From Hyphomicrobiales bacterium (GTDB taxonomy: Bacteria; Pseudomonadota; Alphaproteobacteria; Rhizobiales; Rhizobiaceae): a stretch of 64,000 nt of DNA. Where the stretch lies: assembly GCA_900468625.1 (NCBI GenBank), contig UBUL01000007.1:62001-126000 (forward strand), read 5' to 3'. Position 1 is the stretch's first letter. Each line of letters starts with the position of its first letter. Below the pieces are notes generated by a model. That model worked only from the letters and a program-made list of their open reading frames with translations. It was not told the origin of the DNA and searched no databases. Made by a program: the position numbers and the translations under genes. Below, piece after piece: positions 25,395-35,956 of this stretch.

Positions 25395-25524
25395 GGGCGG
25401 CTCATTCCTTTGCTTCGCCCTGTTGTATCCGCAGCCGGTGAGCTTGACTACAGCCCATATAAGAACCGGCCCGAAGCGAAGGCTCCCGGCCGGTCATCAA
25501 ACTGTGGAAAAGCGGGTGTGTGGA

Positions 25525-25857
25525 TCAGATGGCAAAACTCGTGCCGCAGCCGCAGCTTGCGACGGCATTCGGATTCTTGATCTGAAAAGATTGTCCGAGA
25601 AGATTGTCGACGAAATCGATCTCGGAACCCGCCATATAGACCAGCGACAGCTGATCGATCAGGACGGTCGCATTATCCTTTTCGACAATGATATCGTCAG
25701 CTTCGGGGCCTTCGACGAGATCGAATTTATAGGAAAAACCCGAGCAGCCGCCGCCTTCGACAGCGACACGAAGGGCGCGTTTTCCGGCATCTGCGCCGAC
25801 AATGGCAGCGATTCGCTTGGCTGCGGCATCCGATAGGGTAACACTTGTCTCAGTCAT
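25525..25857 (-). CDS. erpA: A-type iron-sulfur carrier, ErpA/IscA family
   Basis: Carrier that passes [2Fe-2S] or [4Fe-4S] clusters to target enzymes, 110 residues. The three cluster cysteines are Cys38 (GGGCSGF), Cys102 and Cys104 (SCGCGTSF). The VAVEGGGCSGFSY core and C-terminal end are typical. In rhizobia this erpA sits between xthA and a divergent dgt, as here. ErpA, IscA and SufA cannot be separated by motif alone; context favours ErpA. Confidence 0.9.
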   Translation of the reverse strand: MTETSVTLSDAAAKRIAAIVGADAGKRALRVAVEGGGCSGFSYKFDLVEGPEADDIIVEKDNATVLIDQLSLVYMAGSEIDFVDNLLGQSFQIKNPNAVASCGCGTSFAI

Positions 25858-26163
25858 GTCTTCCTCCTGCCGGGGTCAAGATCCGGAGAGAACCAATAAG
25901 CCGCCGAACTTTCAAACGGCTGATATCCGTGGCCTTTATCATGAAAGTCAGGCCGGCGACAGCTATGGTTTCCTGGTTGAGCCACACACCATTTTGCTGT
26001 TTTCTGGTCTATAGGTATGAAGGCTGCAAAGCGGCGTCAATGGGCTGGGATGTACGAAGCGCAGGCGGCTGTCCGCGTCGCAAGCAAAGCCAGGGACCGA
26101 ATGCAGGGAAACGACTGTCGCGCCGATGGCGGTGCGGGAGCCAAATGCCGGAATGGATTGATA
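25858..26163. other. Divergent promoter region between erpA and dgt
   Basis: 306 bases. No gene is supported. CTTTATCATGAAAG near 25936-25950 is a short imperfect palindrome that could be an operator. Open frames reading into dgt lack ribosome sites. Confidence 0.4.
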
Positions 26164-27381
26164 ATGACGATTGATACGCATGCATTGGGTTTCGGGTATG
26201 GGGAAAAGGCAGCCTATGCAACAAATCCCTGGGAATCGCGCGGAAGGCTCTATGAAGAAGGATCGAGCCCGACACGCTCCGAATTCCAGCGCGATCGCGA
26301 CCGGATCGTCCATACGACCGCTTTCCGGCGGTTGAAGCACAAGACGCAGGTCTTCATTGCTCAGGATGGCGATCATTATCGCACCCGGCTGACGCATACG
26401 ATCGAAGTCGCGCAGATTGCCCGCGCCCTGGCGAGAGCCTTGAAGCTGGATGAAGATCTCGCGGAAGGCGTGGCGCTTGTCCACGATTTCGGCCATACGC
26501 CCTTCGGCCATACCGGCGAGGATGCGTTGCATGAGGTGCTGCTGCCCTACGGCGGCTTCGATCACAATGCCCAATCCCTGCGTATCGTGACGAAGCTCGA
26601 GCGCCGTTATGCCGATTTCGATGGGCTCAATCTGACCTGGGAAACGCTTGAAGGCCTAGTCAAGCACAATGGCCCGCTGATGACGCCTGACGGCAAGGGT
26701 ATCCGCGGGCCGGTGCCGCAGCCGATCCTCGATTATTGCGAGATCCACGATCTCGAAATCGCCTCCTATGCCAGCCTTGAGGCGCAGGTCGCCGCAATCG
26801 CCGATGATATCGCCTACAACACGCATGACATCGACGACGGCCTGCGTTCCGGCTATCTGACCTTCGACATGCTGGAGGAAGTGCCCTTTCTCGCCGGGTT
26901 GATGGCCGAGGTGAGGGCGCGCTACCCGCATCTGGAGCCGAGCCGCTTCACGCACGAGATCATGCGTCGGCAGATCACCCGAATGGTGGAGGATGTCATC
27001 GCCGTTTCGCAGCAGACACTCGCAGAGGTGAAGCCGGGCAATGTGGCCGACATCCGCGCCGCCGGCCGGATCGTCGCGACGTTTTCGCCGGACATGGCGG
27101 AGACCGACAGGCTGATCAAGCGGATGCTGTTCAAACGCATCTATCGCCATCCAGATATCATGCGCATCCGTGCCGGCGCGGCGCAGATCGTCACCGATCT
27201 CTTCCATGCCTATATGGACAATCCCAAGGAGATGCAGAGCCACTATTGGGTCGATCATATCGCCGGACTTTCGATCGCTCCCAAGGCAAGGCATGTGGGC
27301 GACTATCTGGCCGGCATGACGGATACCTACGCCATCAGCGCTCACAAGCGCCTGTTTGACCAGACTCCCGATTTGCGGTAG
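26164..27381 (+). CDS. dgt: dGTPase-like HD phosphohydrolase
   Basis: Deoxyguanosinetriphosphate triphosphohydrolase-like protein, 405 residues, which releases triphosphate from dNTPs. The metal-binding HD set is visible: His78 in RLTHTIEV, His107-Asp108 in [11 protein letters not shown], and a distal Asp in the [13 protein letters not shown] element. A dGTPase N-terminal signature RGRLY...[11 protein letters not shown] is present. The ATG at 26164 is the expected start. It lies 54 bases upstream of argS, and the two are probably cotranscribed. Confidence 0.9.
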   Translation: MTIDTHALGFGYGEKAAYATNPWESRGRLYEEGSSPTRSEFQRDRDRIVHTTAFRRLKHKTQVFIAQDGDHYRTRLTHTIEVAQIARALARALKLDEDLAEGVALVHDFGHTPFGHTGEDALHEVLLPYGGFDHNAQSLRIVTKLERRYADFDGLNLTWETLEGLVKHNGPLMTPDGKGIRGPVPQPILDYCEIHDLEIASYASLEAQVAAIADDIAYNTHDIDDGLRSGYLTFDMLEEVPFLAGLMAEVRARYPHLEPSRFTHEIMRRQITRMVEDVIAVSQQTLAEVKPGNVADIRAAGRIVATFSPDMAETDRLIKRMLFKRIYRHPDIMRIRAGAAQIVTDLFHAYMDNPKEMQSHYWVDHIAGLSIAPKARHVGDYLAGMTDTYAISAHKRLFDQTPDLR

Positions 27382-27435
27382 GCAGCGGCGGCGTCGGGCC
27401 GATAGCGGTCCGTCCAACTATGCGTGGACCATATC

Positions 27436-29196
27436 ATGAACCTTTTCACCGACTTCGAAGTAAGAATTAAGAACGCTCTCGAGCAAATTGATATTGTGCG
27501 GGAAAAGCGATCTGAGCTCGACTTCGGACGTATTGGCGTTGAGCCGCCGCGAGACGCCAGCCACGGCGATGTCGCCACGAATGCGGCCATGGTCCTGTCC
27601 AAGCCGTTGGGCACGAATCCGCGTGCGCTTGCCGAAATTATCGTCGCCAAGCTGAAGGAAGATGCCGACGTCGCCGAGGTTTCGGTTGCCGGCCCCGGCT
27701 TCATCAATATCCGTCTTTCGGTCGGCTATTGGCAGCGGTTGCTATCCACGATGATTGCGGAAGGCGAAAAGTTCGGCCGTTCCAAGCTCGGTGAGGGACA
27801 GAAGGTCAACGTCGAGTACGTCTCGGCCAATCCGACCGGACCGATGCATGTCGGCCATTGCCGCGGCGCCGTCGTCGGCGACGCGCTGGCGAACCTGCTG
27901 GCCTTCTCCGGCTACGGGGTCACCAAGGAATATTACATCAACGACGCCGGCTCGCAGATCGACGTGCTGGCGCGCTCCGTCTTCATTCGCTACCGCGAAG
28001 CGCTCGGCGAGCAGGTCGGCGAAATCCCGGCCGGCCTTTATCCCGGCGATTATCTCGTTCCGGTCGGCGAGGCGCTCGCCCAGGAGTTCGGCACGAAGCT
28101 GCGCGGCATGCCGGAAGAGCAGTGGCTTCCGATCGTCAAGGATCGCGCCATCGACGCGATGATGGCGATGATCAAGGAAGATCTCGAGGCGCTGAACGTC
28201 CATCACGACGTCTTCTTCTCCGAGCGCACCTTGCATGCCAACGGCGCGGCTCTCATCCGCACAGCAATCAACGATCTGACCTTCAAGGGCCATGTCTACA
28301 AGGGCGCGCTGCCGCCGCCGAAAGGGCAGTTGCCGGAAGACTGGGAAGACCGCGAGCAGACGCTTTTCCGCTCGACTGAGGTCGGCGACGATATCGATCG
28401 CCCGCTGATCAAGTCGGACGGTTCCTATACTTACTTTGCCGCCGACGTCGCTTACTTCAAGAACAAGTTCGACCGCGGCTTCAACGAGATGATCTACATT
28501 CTCGGCGCCGACCATGGAGGCTACGTCAAGCGGCTTGAAGCGGTCGCGCGGGGCGTTTCCGATGGCGCGGCAAAGCTGACGGTGCTTCTCTGCCAGCTCG
28601 TCAAGCTGTATCGAAACGGCGAGCCGGTGAAGATGTCGAAGCGTTCGGGCGATTTCGTCACGCTGCGCGAAGTCGTCGATGAAGTCGGCCGCGATTCGGT
28701 GCGCTTCATGATGCTCTACCGGAAGAATTCCGAGCCTCTGGACTTCGATTTCGCCAAGGTCACCGAGCAATCGAAGGACAATCCGGTATTCTACGTGCAG
28801 TATGCGCATGCGCGCTGCATGTCGGTCTTCCGCCAGGCCAAGGAAGCCTTCCCCGACCTCGATATCACCTCGCTCGACCTGTCCAAGGCCGTCGTCGGTG
28901 CGATCTCCGATCCCACTGAATTGCAGTTGATTGCGAAGATTGCGGAATTCCCGCGAATCATTGAAGCTGCGGCACAGTCTCAGGAACCGCATCGCATCGC
29001 TTTTTATCTTTACGATTTGGCCAGTTCCTTCCATGGACACTGGAATAAAGGTAAAGATTTACCGGAATTACGTTTTGTTAACGATAAGAACCGAGAATTG
29101 AGCATAGCCAGACTTGGGCTGGTGTACGCTGTCGCGTCGGTTTTGAAGTCAGGTCTTGGTATAACCGGGACCGCAGCACCGGACGAAATGCGATAA
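27436..29196 (+). CDS. argS: Arginyl-tRNA synthetase
   Basis: Class I synthetase that charges tRNA(Arg), 586 residues. HIGH-type motif HVGH at 138-141 in [12 protein letters not shown]; a KMSKR element ([13 protein letters not shown]) is present, whereas many ArgRS lack the second lysine. The N-terminal Add-1 domain and the C-terminal helical anticodon domain are complete. The ATG at 27436 is preferred to a GTG at 27424. It lies upstream of the SPOR gene with a 60-base gap. Confidence 0.95.
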   Translation: MNLFTDFEVRIKNALEQIDIVREKRSELDFGRIGVEPPRDASHGDVATNAAMVLSKPLGTNPRALAEIIVAKLKEDADVAEVSVAGPGFINIRLSVGYWQRLLSTMIAEGEKFGRSKLGEGQKVNVEYVSANPTGPMHVGHCRGAVVGDALANLLAFSGYGVTKEYYINDAGSQIDVLARSVFIRYREALGEQVGEIPAGLYPGDYLVPVGEALAQEFGTKLRGMPEEQWLPIVKDRAIDAMMAMIKEDLEALNVHHDVFFSERTLHANGAALIRTAINDLTFKGHVYKGALPPPKGQLPEDWEDREQTLFRSTEVGDDIDRPLIKSDGSYTYFAADVAYFKNKFDRGFNEMIYILGADHGGYVKRLEAVARGVSDGAAKLTVLLCQLVKLYRNGEPVKMSKRSGDFVTLREVVDEVGRDSVRFMMLYRKNSEPLDFDFAKVTEQSKDNPVFYVQYAHARCMSVFRQAKEAFPDLDITSLDLSKAVVGAISDPTELQLIAKIAEFPRIIEAAAQSQEPHRIAFYLYDLASSFHGHWNKGKDLPELRFVNDKNRELSIARLGLVYAVASVLKSGLGITGTAAPDEMR

Positions 29197-29256
29197 ACGT
29201 CACCATTTACCCACATTGCGCTGGCATTAGTTGAAGCGTTTTCGAGTGGAACGGTG

Positions 29257-31998
29257 ATGGCAGAAAAACAGTTGGCGTATCGCGCAAGCGGAAACGACGA
29301 GTTCTTTGCGGATGATGATCCGCTGGCAGAACTCGCTCGTATCGTAGGTTTCGAGCCGCGCCCCGCTGCTCAGGCAGCTCCTGCGGCTCAACGGCAGGAG
29401 CCGGCCTTCAATCTCGAAGACGAACTTCTCCGTGAGTTCGAGCGGTATGATACGCCGCGAATGAGTCCGGCAAATGACATTTCTGCTCCGGCGGAACAAG
29501 TCTCATCGCCCGGCCATGAGCAGGCTTCGCATCTTACTGAGCCGGTGCGGCCGGAACCCACCTTTGCCGAGCCTCGGTTTGTCGAGCCCGCTCCGCAGGT
29601 CGCGGCTCCGGTCAAGCCGACGATCGGTGCCCGCGATTTGATCGACGAGCTGGAAATGTCGATAGCGCCGGTTCTGCAGCCGGCGCAGAAAGCTGCGCCC
29701 GTCGAGCCGCCGGCAGTCGCGCCCGTTGCCAAGACGCCGCAGTCGGCCGCCGCCACTATGCGGTTGCCGATCGCCAATTTCACGCTTGCAACGCCCGCTG
29801 CGCCGCGCGAGCAGCCCGCACCGGCCGCCGCTCCTTCCGTTGCTGCGCCGGCACCGACTGCGGCCGTTGAGGAGGCCATGTTCGATGGCGCCCTCGATTT
29901 CGAAGTGTTTGATCCCGTGGAGCCTTCGCGTGCTCCGCAGGCTGCATCGCAACCTGTCGCAGTTCAGCCGGCTCCCGCCGTCTTCAAGGCGCCCGAGCCG
30001 CCAAAGGTCGCCAAGGCTGATCCGGCTGCACTTTCCGCCGAGATCGATGCGCTGCTGGCCGATGTGAACCGCTATCCGGTTCCGTCCAGGGCCAGCGCGC
30101 CCGCAGCGAAGGGAGAACCGGATTTCGGGAGCTTCGACGTTTCGTTCCCTGAGCCGGCAGTCATGCCCGTCACTCAGGCGGCTGTGGCACAGCACGAAGA
30201 ACCCGAGCCGATCACCTTCGGTGCGGAAGACCCGTTTGCCGGTCAGGATTTCGAGTTCGATCTGGCCGATATCGAAATGGAGCTTGCTGGCCTCGATTTC
30301 GCCGAAGCCGACAAGTCTCCCGCTCCAAGGCAGCCGGCGCCGGCCGCGCCGATCGCGGAGACAATCGTTTCCCGCGCGACGCCGGTGGCGTCGGCACCGG
30401 TCGCGCCAATGTTTGCGGCTGTCGCGCCGCAGCCGATTCATGCCGCGCCGGCACCCGTTGCGCCTGCCGCACATGCGGCGGCACCGGTATTTGAAGCCGA
30501 TCAGCCGCTGCCTTTCGACCCGACGGAAATTTCCGAGACGGAAGATCGCGTCGAAACCTTCGAAGGGTCGCACGTTCCGCATCTGCCTGCGATCGAACCG
30601 GAAGAGCCGGTCGCGGTTTCGCCAGAATTTGATTTCGATCTCGATTCGGAAATGGCGAGCCTGCTGGGGTCCCCGCCCAGGGAAGCCGCGCCCGAGCCGA
30701 TCAAGCCGGCCGTTGCCGCAGCGCTCGGCGGTGCCGCAGTCGCCGCTTCCTGGTCAAAAAATGCGGCCGCCCAGCCCGCCGCGCCCGTTGCAAAGCAGCC
30801 TATGGAGGAGTTCGACGAGTTCGAGCGTGCGTTGGAAGAGGACTTCCGCCGCAGCTACCGCGAAGCCTCCAATCCTGTCGAGAATGTCGCCAGGATGACG
30901 CTGGATCCGGCCGCGGGCAGCCGCCGTCCGGTTCGCTCGGTGCGTGGCATCGTCACGACCGCCGCTGTCGTCGCAGCTCTTGGCGTCGGTGCCTATGGCG
31001 CCTACAGCTGGGTCCGCCACGGGACGCCGATCTCCAGCTTCTCCGGTGAGCCGCGCGTGATCGCGGCCGATAGCGGCCCGGTGAAGGTCGCTCCGGAAAA
31101 TCCGGGTGGCACCGTCGTTCCCAACCAGAACAAGGCCGTTTATGACCGTGTTGCCGGCGACAGCACCGCGGCGCCGAAGCAGAAGGAGCTTGTCTCCTCC
31201 AACGAGCAACCGGTCGATGTCGTTCAGAAGACGCTCATTCCCGAATCGATATCCCCGGACGACGGCAGCGGCGATCAGGCAACGTCGACGCCGGTCGGCG
31301 ACACCCAGGATCCGCGCCTGCTGCCAAACCAGAATGGCGGGAACACCAATGTCGCCTCCAACGGCGACGACCAGGTGCCAGCCGTATCGCCGCGCAAGGT
31401 CCGCACGATGATCGTCAAGCCGGACGGCTCGCTGGTGCCGCGTGATGAACCGGCGGTTGATACGACGACCGCCGTCAAGCCGGCGAACAATCAGGTCGCG
31501 TCTGCGAGCCCGCGTCCGGCCGTAACCAACGCGCCGCCGGCAGCCCAGGCTGATGATGGCAATGCTCCCAGCGCCGAAAGCACGCCGATCCGCGTCGTCA
31601 AGACCAATCCGGTTCCGACGGCCCGCCCGGAACCTGCCAAGGCAAACACGGCCGCTCCGGCACAGGATGCCCAGCCCCAGCCCAAGGTGCAGCCGAAGCA
31701 GGTCGCATCAGCGAGCCCGGCAGCAGCCCCGCCTGTGACCTCTGCTGCGAGCGGCGGCGCTTACGGAGTGCAGATTGCGTCGCTGCCAACGGAAGCCGAT
31801 GCGCAGAAGTCGCAGGCGAACCTCAAGGTCAAGTTCGCCAGCGTCATCGGCAATCATCCGCTCGAGATCCGCAAGGCCGATATCGCCGGCAAGGGCACCT
31901 ATTATCGTGTCCGCGTCGTTGCCGGAACGAAGGACGAGGCCGCGGCCATCTGCACGCGCTATCGCGCCGCCGGCGGCACCTGCCTGATCTCGAAGTAA
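29257..31998 (+). CDS. Large SPOR-domain cell-division/envelope protein
   Basis: Membrane-anchored protein of 913 residues ending in a SPOR domain (GAYGVQIASLPTEADAQKSQ to GGTCLISK, about 835-913), which binds denuded glycan strands at division septa. Residues 1-560 are Ala/Pro-rich, acidic and probably disordered. One membrane helix lies at about 565-590 (GIVTTAAVVAALGVGAYGAY), followed by a low-complexity periplasmic linker. The ATG at 29257 is used rather than the GTG one codon earlier. It lies between argS and nagZ, a conserved rhizobial order. Confidence 0.88.
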   Translation: MAEKQLAYRASGNDEFFADDDPLAELARIVGFEPRPAAQAAPAAQRQEPAFNLEDELLREFERYDTPRMSPANDISAPAEQVSSPGHEQASHLTEPVRPEPTFAEPRFVEPAPQVAAPVKPTIGARDLIDELEMSIAPVLQPAQKAAPVEPPAVAPVAKTPQSAAATMRLPIANFTLATPAAPREQPAPAAAPSVAAPAPTAAVEEAMFDGALDFEVFDPVEPSRAPQAASQPVAVQPAPAVFKAPEPPKVAKADPAALSAEIDALLADVNRYPVPSRASAPAAKGEPDFGSFDVSFPEPAVMPVTQAAVAQHEEPEPITFGAEDPFAGQDFEFDLADIEMELAGLDFAEADKSPAPRQPAPAAPIAETIVSRATPVASAPVAPMFAAVAPQPIHAAPAPVAPAAHAAAPVFEADQPLPFDPTEISETEDRVETFEGSHVPHLPAIEPEEPVAVSPEFDFDLDSEMASLLGSPPREAAPEPIKPAVAAALGGAAVAASWSKNAAAQPAAPVAKQPMEEFDEFERALEEDFRRSYREASNPVENVARMTLDPAAGSRRPVRSVRGIVTTAAVVAALGVGAYGAYSWVRHGTPISSFSGEPRVIAADSGPVKVAPENPGGTVVPNQNKAVYDRVAGDSTAAPKQKELVSSNEQPVDVVQKTLIPESISPDDGSGDQATSTPVGDTQDPRLLPNQNGGNTNVASNGDDQVPAVSPRKVRTMIVKPDGSLVPRDEPAVDTTTAVKPANNQVASASPRPAVTNAPPAAQADDGNAPSAESTPIRVVKTNPVPTARPEPAKANTAAPAQDAQPQPKVQPKQVASASPAAAPPVTSAASGGAYGVQIASLPTEADAQKSQANLKVKFASVIGNHPLEIRKADIAGKGTYYRVRVVAGTKDEAAAICTRYRAAGGTCLISK

Positions 31999-32021
31999 GG
32001 ATCAGATACGAGACTTTGGAG

Positions 32022-32049
32022 AACGGCGGGCATCGGCCCGCCGTTTTCG
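32022..32049 (+). terminator. Rho-independent terminator after the SPOR gene
   Basis: Stem ACGGCGGGC / GCCCGCCGT with an ATCG loop and TTTTCGTTT, 24 bases after the stop. Confidence 0.85.
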
Positions 32050-32124
32050 TTTGCGCTGCGCTGTTCTTGTGTATCCACACTTGACGTCACTCGCATTTTC
32101 CGGCGCAGGCCTTATGATTCGGAT

Positions 32125-33138
32125 ATGACCGAATCGAAATCCATGATCCTTGGCTGTAGCGGCCACACCATCACCTCGGAAGAGCGTTCCCTCTATCAGG
32201 GAGAGCAGCCCTGGGGCTTTATTCTGTTCGGACGCAACATCTCTGAGCCGGCACAGATCGCCGATCTTGTTGCGTCTCTGCGCGACAGCGTTGGCCGCGA
32301 TGCTCCTGTTTTCATCGATCAGGAGGGCGGCAGGGTGCAACGCATCCGTCCACCGATGCTGCCGCATTACCCATCGGGGCAGGCGCTGGGCGATATCTAT
32401 CGGCAGGATCGCGAGCGTGGCCTGCGCGCTGCGTGGCTGATGTCGCGGCTTCATGCCTTCGATTTGCTGAAGTTCGGCATCAATGTCGATTGTCTGCCGG
32501 TGCTGGACGTTCCGGTCGCGGGATCGAGCAATGTCATTGGCAACCGCGCGTATGGCGGCGATCCGGTGACGGTGGCGGAAATGGGACGTGCGGCTGCGGA
32601 AGGTCTGAAAGCCGGCGGCGTGCTGCCCGTGATGAAGCATATGCCCGGCCATGGCCGCGGCTTCGCGGATTCCCATCACGAGCTGCCTGTCGTCTCGGTG
32701 CCGCGTGCCGAGTTGGAAGTCCATGATTTTGCCCCCTTCGTGGCGCTCAAGGACGAGTTGATGGCGATGACGTGCCATGTCGTCTTCACTGATATCGATC
32801 CGGAGAATCCGGCCACGACGTCGCGCAAGGTGATCGAGGAGATCATTCGTGGCTACATCGGCTTTGAGGGCCTTCTGCTCTCGGACGATACCTCGATGAA
32901 CGCGCTGAAGGGTACGATCGGCGAGCGTGCGGCAAATATTGTTGCGGGCGGGTGCGATATCGTGCTGCATTGCAACGGTGTCATGGACGAGATGCTGCAG
33001 GTGGTTCGCAATGTTCCCGCACTGACGGGCGCATCGCTGGCAAGGGCCAAGGCGGTCGAAGCGGCATTCGGCAGGAATGACGGTGCCGGCGAAGCCGCGG
33101 TTCGCGCGGAATTCGACGCCATGTTCGCGGTGGCATAA
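32125..33138 (+). CDS. nagZ: Beta-N-acetylhexosaminidase, family GH3
   Basis: Cytoplasmic enzyme that removes N-acetylglucosamine from anhydro-muropeptides in peptidoglycan recycling; its products can feed AmpR-type beta-lactamase control. 337 residues with KHMPGHGRG at 171-179, containing the mobile-loop His176, the DQEGGRVQR element at 65-73, and the nucleophilic Asp in LLSDDTSM (254-255). Upstream of scpA with a 32-base gap; nagZ-scpA-scpB is a common alphaproteobacterial order. Confidence 0.93.
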   Translation: MTESKSMILGCSGHTITSEERSLYQGEQPWGFILFGRNISEPAQIADLVASLRDSVGRDAPVFIDQEGGRVQRIRPPMLPHYPSGQALGDIYRQDRERGLRAAWLMSRLHAFDLLKFGINVDCLPVLDVPVAGSSNVIGNRAYGGDPVTVAEMGRAAAEGLKAGGVLPVMKHMPGHGRGFADSHHELPVVSVPRAELEVHDFAPFVALKDELMAMTCHVVFTDIDPENPATTSRKVIEEIIRGYIGFEGLLLSDDTSMNALKGTIGERAANIVAGGCDIVLHCNGVMDEMLQVVRNVPALTGASLARAKAVEAAFGRNDGAGEAAVRAEFDAMFAVA

Positions 33139-33170
33139 AACCGGACTTCGAAGAACGGACGGGTGACAAG

Positions 33171-34010
33171 GTGAGTGGCAGTACGGACAAGCTCCAGCAA
33201 TCGGCAGCGCCGATGGACAAGCTCTGGCAGGAAGGCGAGACGCAGCGCGGCTCGCATGAGCAGGCGCTGGTCGTCGATCTTGCCGGCTTTGAAGGGCCGC
33301 TGGATCTTCTGCTGCATCTCGCGCGCAACCAAAAGGTCGATCTCGCCCGGATCTCCGTTCTGGCGCTTGCCGAGCAATATCTTCAGTTCATCGACAGCGC
33401 CCGGCGCATCCGTATCGAGCTCGCGGCCGATTATCTCGTCATGGCTGCATGGCTCGCCTACCTGAAATCCAAGCTGCTGATCCCGCAGCAAAGCAAGGAA
33501 GACGGGCCGACGGGCGAGGAGATGGCGGCAACGCTTGCCTTCCGCCTGAAGCGCCTCGAGGCCATGCGCGACGCGGCTACCGATCTCGTCAATCGCAATC
33601 GCCTCGGCCGCGATATCTTCGCCCGCGGCGCGCCGGAGCATATTCCGGATCGACGTCAGTCGGCCTTTGACGCCAGCCTCTACGATCTTTTGACGGCCTA
33701 TGCGAGCCTGCGTCAACGTCAGGCCGTGACGCAGGTAACGATCGAGAAGCGCCGTGTCTGGTCGCTCGCCGATGCGCGCGCCATTCTGGACCGCATGATC
33801 GGCGAGATCACCGATTGGACGGCTCTGGAACATTACCTGCTGAGCTATATGACGACTTCAAGCGAGCGTGTGACGGCGATCGCGAGCGCCTTTGCGGCTT
33901 CGCTCGAACTGGTGCGCGAAGGCCAGATGGAAATTCGTCAGGAAGGCGCGTTTCAGCCGCTTTACATGCGGCGCGGGCCGAAGCATTCGTCGCTGGAAGC
34001 GGCGGAATAG
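33171..34010 (+). CDS. scpA: Segregation and condensation protein A (kleisin)
   Basis: Kleisin subunit of the bacterial SMC condensin, 279 residues. The N-terminal SMC-neck-binding region GFEGPLDLLLHL (about 40-51) and the AADYLVMAAWLAYLKSK helix are characteristic, and the C-terminal winged helix is present. The start is GTG at 33171 with GGGTGA upstream; ATG at 33213 is possible but would trim little conserved sequence. 13 bases separate it from scpB. Confidence 0.9.
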   Translation: MSGSTDKLQQSAAPMDKLWQEGETQRGSHEQALVVDLAGFEGPLDLLLHLARNQKVDLARISVLALAEQYLQFIDSARRIRIELAADYLVMAAWLAYLKSKLLIPQQSKEDGPTGEEMAATLAFRLKRLEAMRDAATDLVNRNRLGRDIFARGAPEHIPDRRQSAFDASLYDLLTAYASLRQRQAVTQVTIEKRRVWSLADARAILDRMIGEITDWTALEHYLLSYMTTSSERVTAIASAFAASLELVREGQMEIRQEGAFQPLYMRRGPKHSSLEAAE

Positions 34011-34023
34011 GGCAGGAAACAGC

Positions 34024-34746
34024 GTGAGCGAGCCGGACGACGAGCAGCAGCATGTGAACCACGAGGCAGAAACGGCCGAAGTCGATGAGCGTCAACTTGG
34101 TGAGGCCGAGCGCATTGCCGAAGCGCTGGTCTTTGCTTCGGCGCAGCCGGTCTCCGAGGCCTTCATTGCCGAGCGCGTGGCGCGTGGCATCGATGTTCCG
34201 GCCGTCATGCAGAAGCTCAAGGCCGATTACGCCATGCGCGGCGTCAATCTCGTGCAGGTGGAGGGCGCATGGGCATTCCGCACGGCGGCGGATCTTTCCT
34301 TCGTGATCCGGCGCGATGACAACGAGGTGCGCAAGCTGTCCCGCGCGGCGCTGGAAGTGCTCGCCATCATTGCCTATCACCAGCCGGTGACGCGCGCCGA
34401 AATCGAGGATATCAGGGGCGTGCAGACTTCCAAGGGCACGCTCGACGTGTTGATGGAGTCCGGCTGGGTTCGCTTCCGAGGCCGCCGCCGCACCCCTGGG
34501 CGGCCGGTCACGCTCGGCACGACACGCGATTTTCTCGATCACTTCGGCCTGGAGGAGCTGCGCGACCTGCCCGGCCTTGAGGAGCTGAAAGGGGCAGGGC
34601 TGTTGTCAGGCCGGATTCCCGCCAATTTCAATATCCCGTCGCCATTGATGAACGACGAGCTGACGGAAGACGAGGATCCGATCACGCAGATGGATCTGGA
34701 GGAGCTTGGCATCCTGCCGCCGAGCGGCGAAAGTTCCGGCGATTGA
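34024..34746 (+). CDS. scpB: Segregation and condensation protein B
   Basis: Kite-type subunit of SMC-ScpAB, 240 residues, with two winged-helix domains. Family blocks are seen in ERIAEALVFASAQPVSE, LEVLAIIAYHQPVTRAEIEDIRG and SGWVRFRGRRRTPGRPV...TTRDFLDHFGL. The start is GTG at 34024 with AGGAAACAGC upstream; an ATG at 33892 lies inside scpA in another frame and is rejected. The last 60 residues are an acidic, less conserved tail. Confidence 0.9.
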   Translation: MSEPDDEQQHVNHEAETAEVDERQLGEAERIAEALVFASAQPVSEAFIAERVARGIDVPAVMQKLKADYAMRGVNLVQVEGAWAFRTAADLSFVIRRDDNEVRKLSRAALEVLAIIAYHQPVTRAEIEDIRGVQTSKGTLDVLMESGWVRFRGRRRTPGRPVTLGTTRDFLDHFGLEELRDLPGLEELKGAGLLSGRIPANFNIPSPLMNDELTEDEDPITQMDLEELGILPPSGESSGD

Positions 34747-34993
34747 CCCATTGGCTTGCCCCGGAACGAGGTCGCAATCCCGTTTGCGGATTTTCGCGAA
34801 ACCGCCGGCAAAGTCTCTCTTTTGCCATTAGTAGGTGCGAATATAAGAAAATCATCCTCTCGGCTTGGAGATGTTTGCCCGCCCGCACCGGCGTTCGTCA
34901 TCCTGATATGCGTGGATGCCCTGCATTTTGTTGTTTGAAAAACATCCGCAAACGTCTTACATCGGGAAGACACTGTAATTGGGAGTTAAAGCA

Positions 34994-35194
34994 ATGGGTT
35001 CTCTAAGCATATGGCACTGGCTCATCGTCCTGGCCATCGCGCTGTTGTTGTTCGGCCGTGGAAAGATCCCGGAGCTGATGGGTGATGTCGCCAAGGGCAT
35101 CAAGAGCTTCAAGAAAGGCATGAGCGACGACGAAGATACGTCGACGCAGACGGCTTCCCGTACGGTCGAGCACAAGGCTGACGAAACGAAGTAA
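34994..35194 (+). CDS. tatA: Twin-arginine translocase subunit TatA
   Basis: Pore-forming subunit of the Tat exporter for folded proteins, 66 residues. One N-terminal membrane helix ([17 protein letters not shown]), the FGRGKIPEL hinge and an amphipathic helix ([15 protein letters not shown]) are followed by a short charged tail. GGGAG precedes the ATG at 34994. First gene of tatABC. Confidence 0.95.
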   Translation: MGSLSIWHWLIVLAIALLLFGRGKIPELMGDVAKGIKSFKKGMSDDEDTSTQTASRTVEHKADETK

Positions 35195-35248
35195 TCATGT
35201 CGGCAGGCGCCAAGCCGAGAGGCTTGCCGTTGGCCCAGGAGCCTTTGC

Positions 35249-35956
35249 ATGTTCGATATAGGCTGGTCCGAGCTGGTGATTATTGCTGTCGTTGCTTTGG
35301 TGGTGATCGGCCCCAAGGAATTGCCGGCGACCTTGCGGACAATCGGCAAGATGACGGCGCGAGCCAGGAAGGTCGCTGGCGATTTTCGCGCACAGTTCGA
35401 TGAAGCCATGCGAGAGGCGGATCTGGACGATGTGCGCCAGACGATAGCCGACGCCCAGAAGCTCAATCCGGTCAACTCGCTGCGGGAAGCCATGAACCCG
35501 CTGCGGGAGATGGGCAATGAGATAAAGGCCGACCTGCAGCGCACGGCGACGCCGGACAAGGCGGCTCCCGCCGCGACACCCTTGCCGTCCGAGCCGGTTC
35601 CCGGTGTCACATCCGGCCTGCCGGAGGCGCTTGCAGCCACGTCCGCCGCGTCTGGCCTATCGGGCAATCAGGCGCCGGCGGTTGCTCTTGCACCGCAGCC
35701 TGCTGTTATTGTGAGTGAAACCGCCGGGAAGCCGAAGACCGTTCGCAAGCCTCGCGCCAAGGCGCCGGCCAAGACCGAAGATGTTGCAGCCGCTGTCGTC
35801 CAGACTCCCGTTGCGACCGAAAAACCGAAGCGAGCCCCGCGCAAGGTCGCGTCCGCTGCGGCCGTAGAGAAAACGCCTCCAGCTCCCAGGAAGCGCGCGA
35901 CTGCTACGGCAAGCAAGGCGACACCTAAGACACCCAGGAAGAAGGACCAGGCATGA
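35249..35956 (+). CDS. tatB: Twin-arginine translocase subunit TatB
   Basis: Tat substrate-receptor subunit, 235 residues. [20 protein letters not shown] is the single membrane helix, with the TatB-type Glu8 and GPKELP hinge, followed by an amphipathic helix. The C-terminal 130 residues are a Lys/Ala/Pro-rich extension ([15 protein letters not shown] and repeats), longer than in E. coli TatB and common in rhizobia. AGGAG precedes the ATG, and its stop overlaps the tatC start by 4 bases (ATGA). Confidence 0.93.
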   Translation: MFDIGWSELVIIAVVALVVIGPKELPATLRTIGKMTARARKVAGDFRAQFDEAMREADLDDVRQTIADAQKLNPVNSLREAMNPLREMGNEIKADLQRTATPDKAAPAATPLPSEPVPGVTSGLPEALAATSAASGLSGNQAPAVALAPQPAVIVSETAGKPKTVRKPRAKAPAKTEDVAAAVVQTPVATEKPKRAPRKVASAAAVEKTPPAPRKRATATASKATPKTPRKKDQA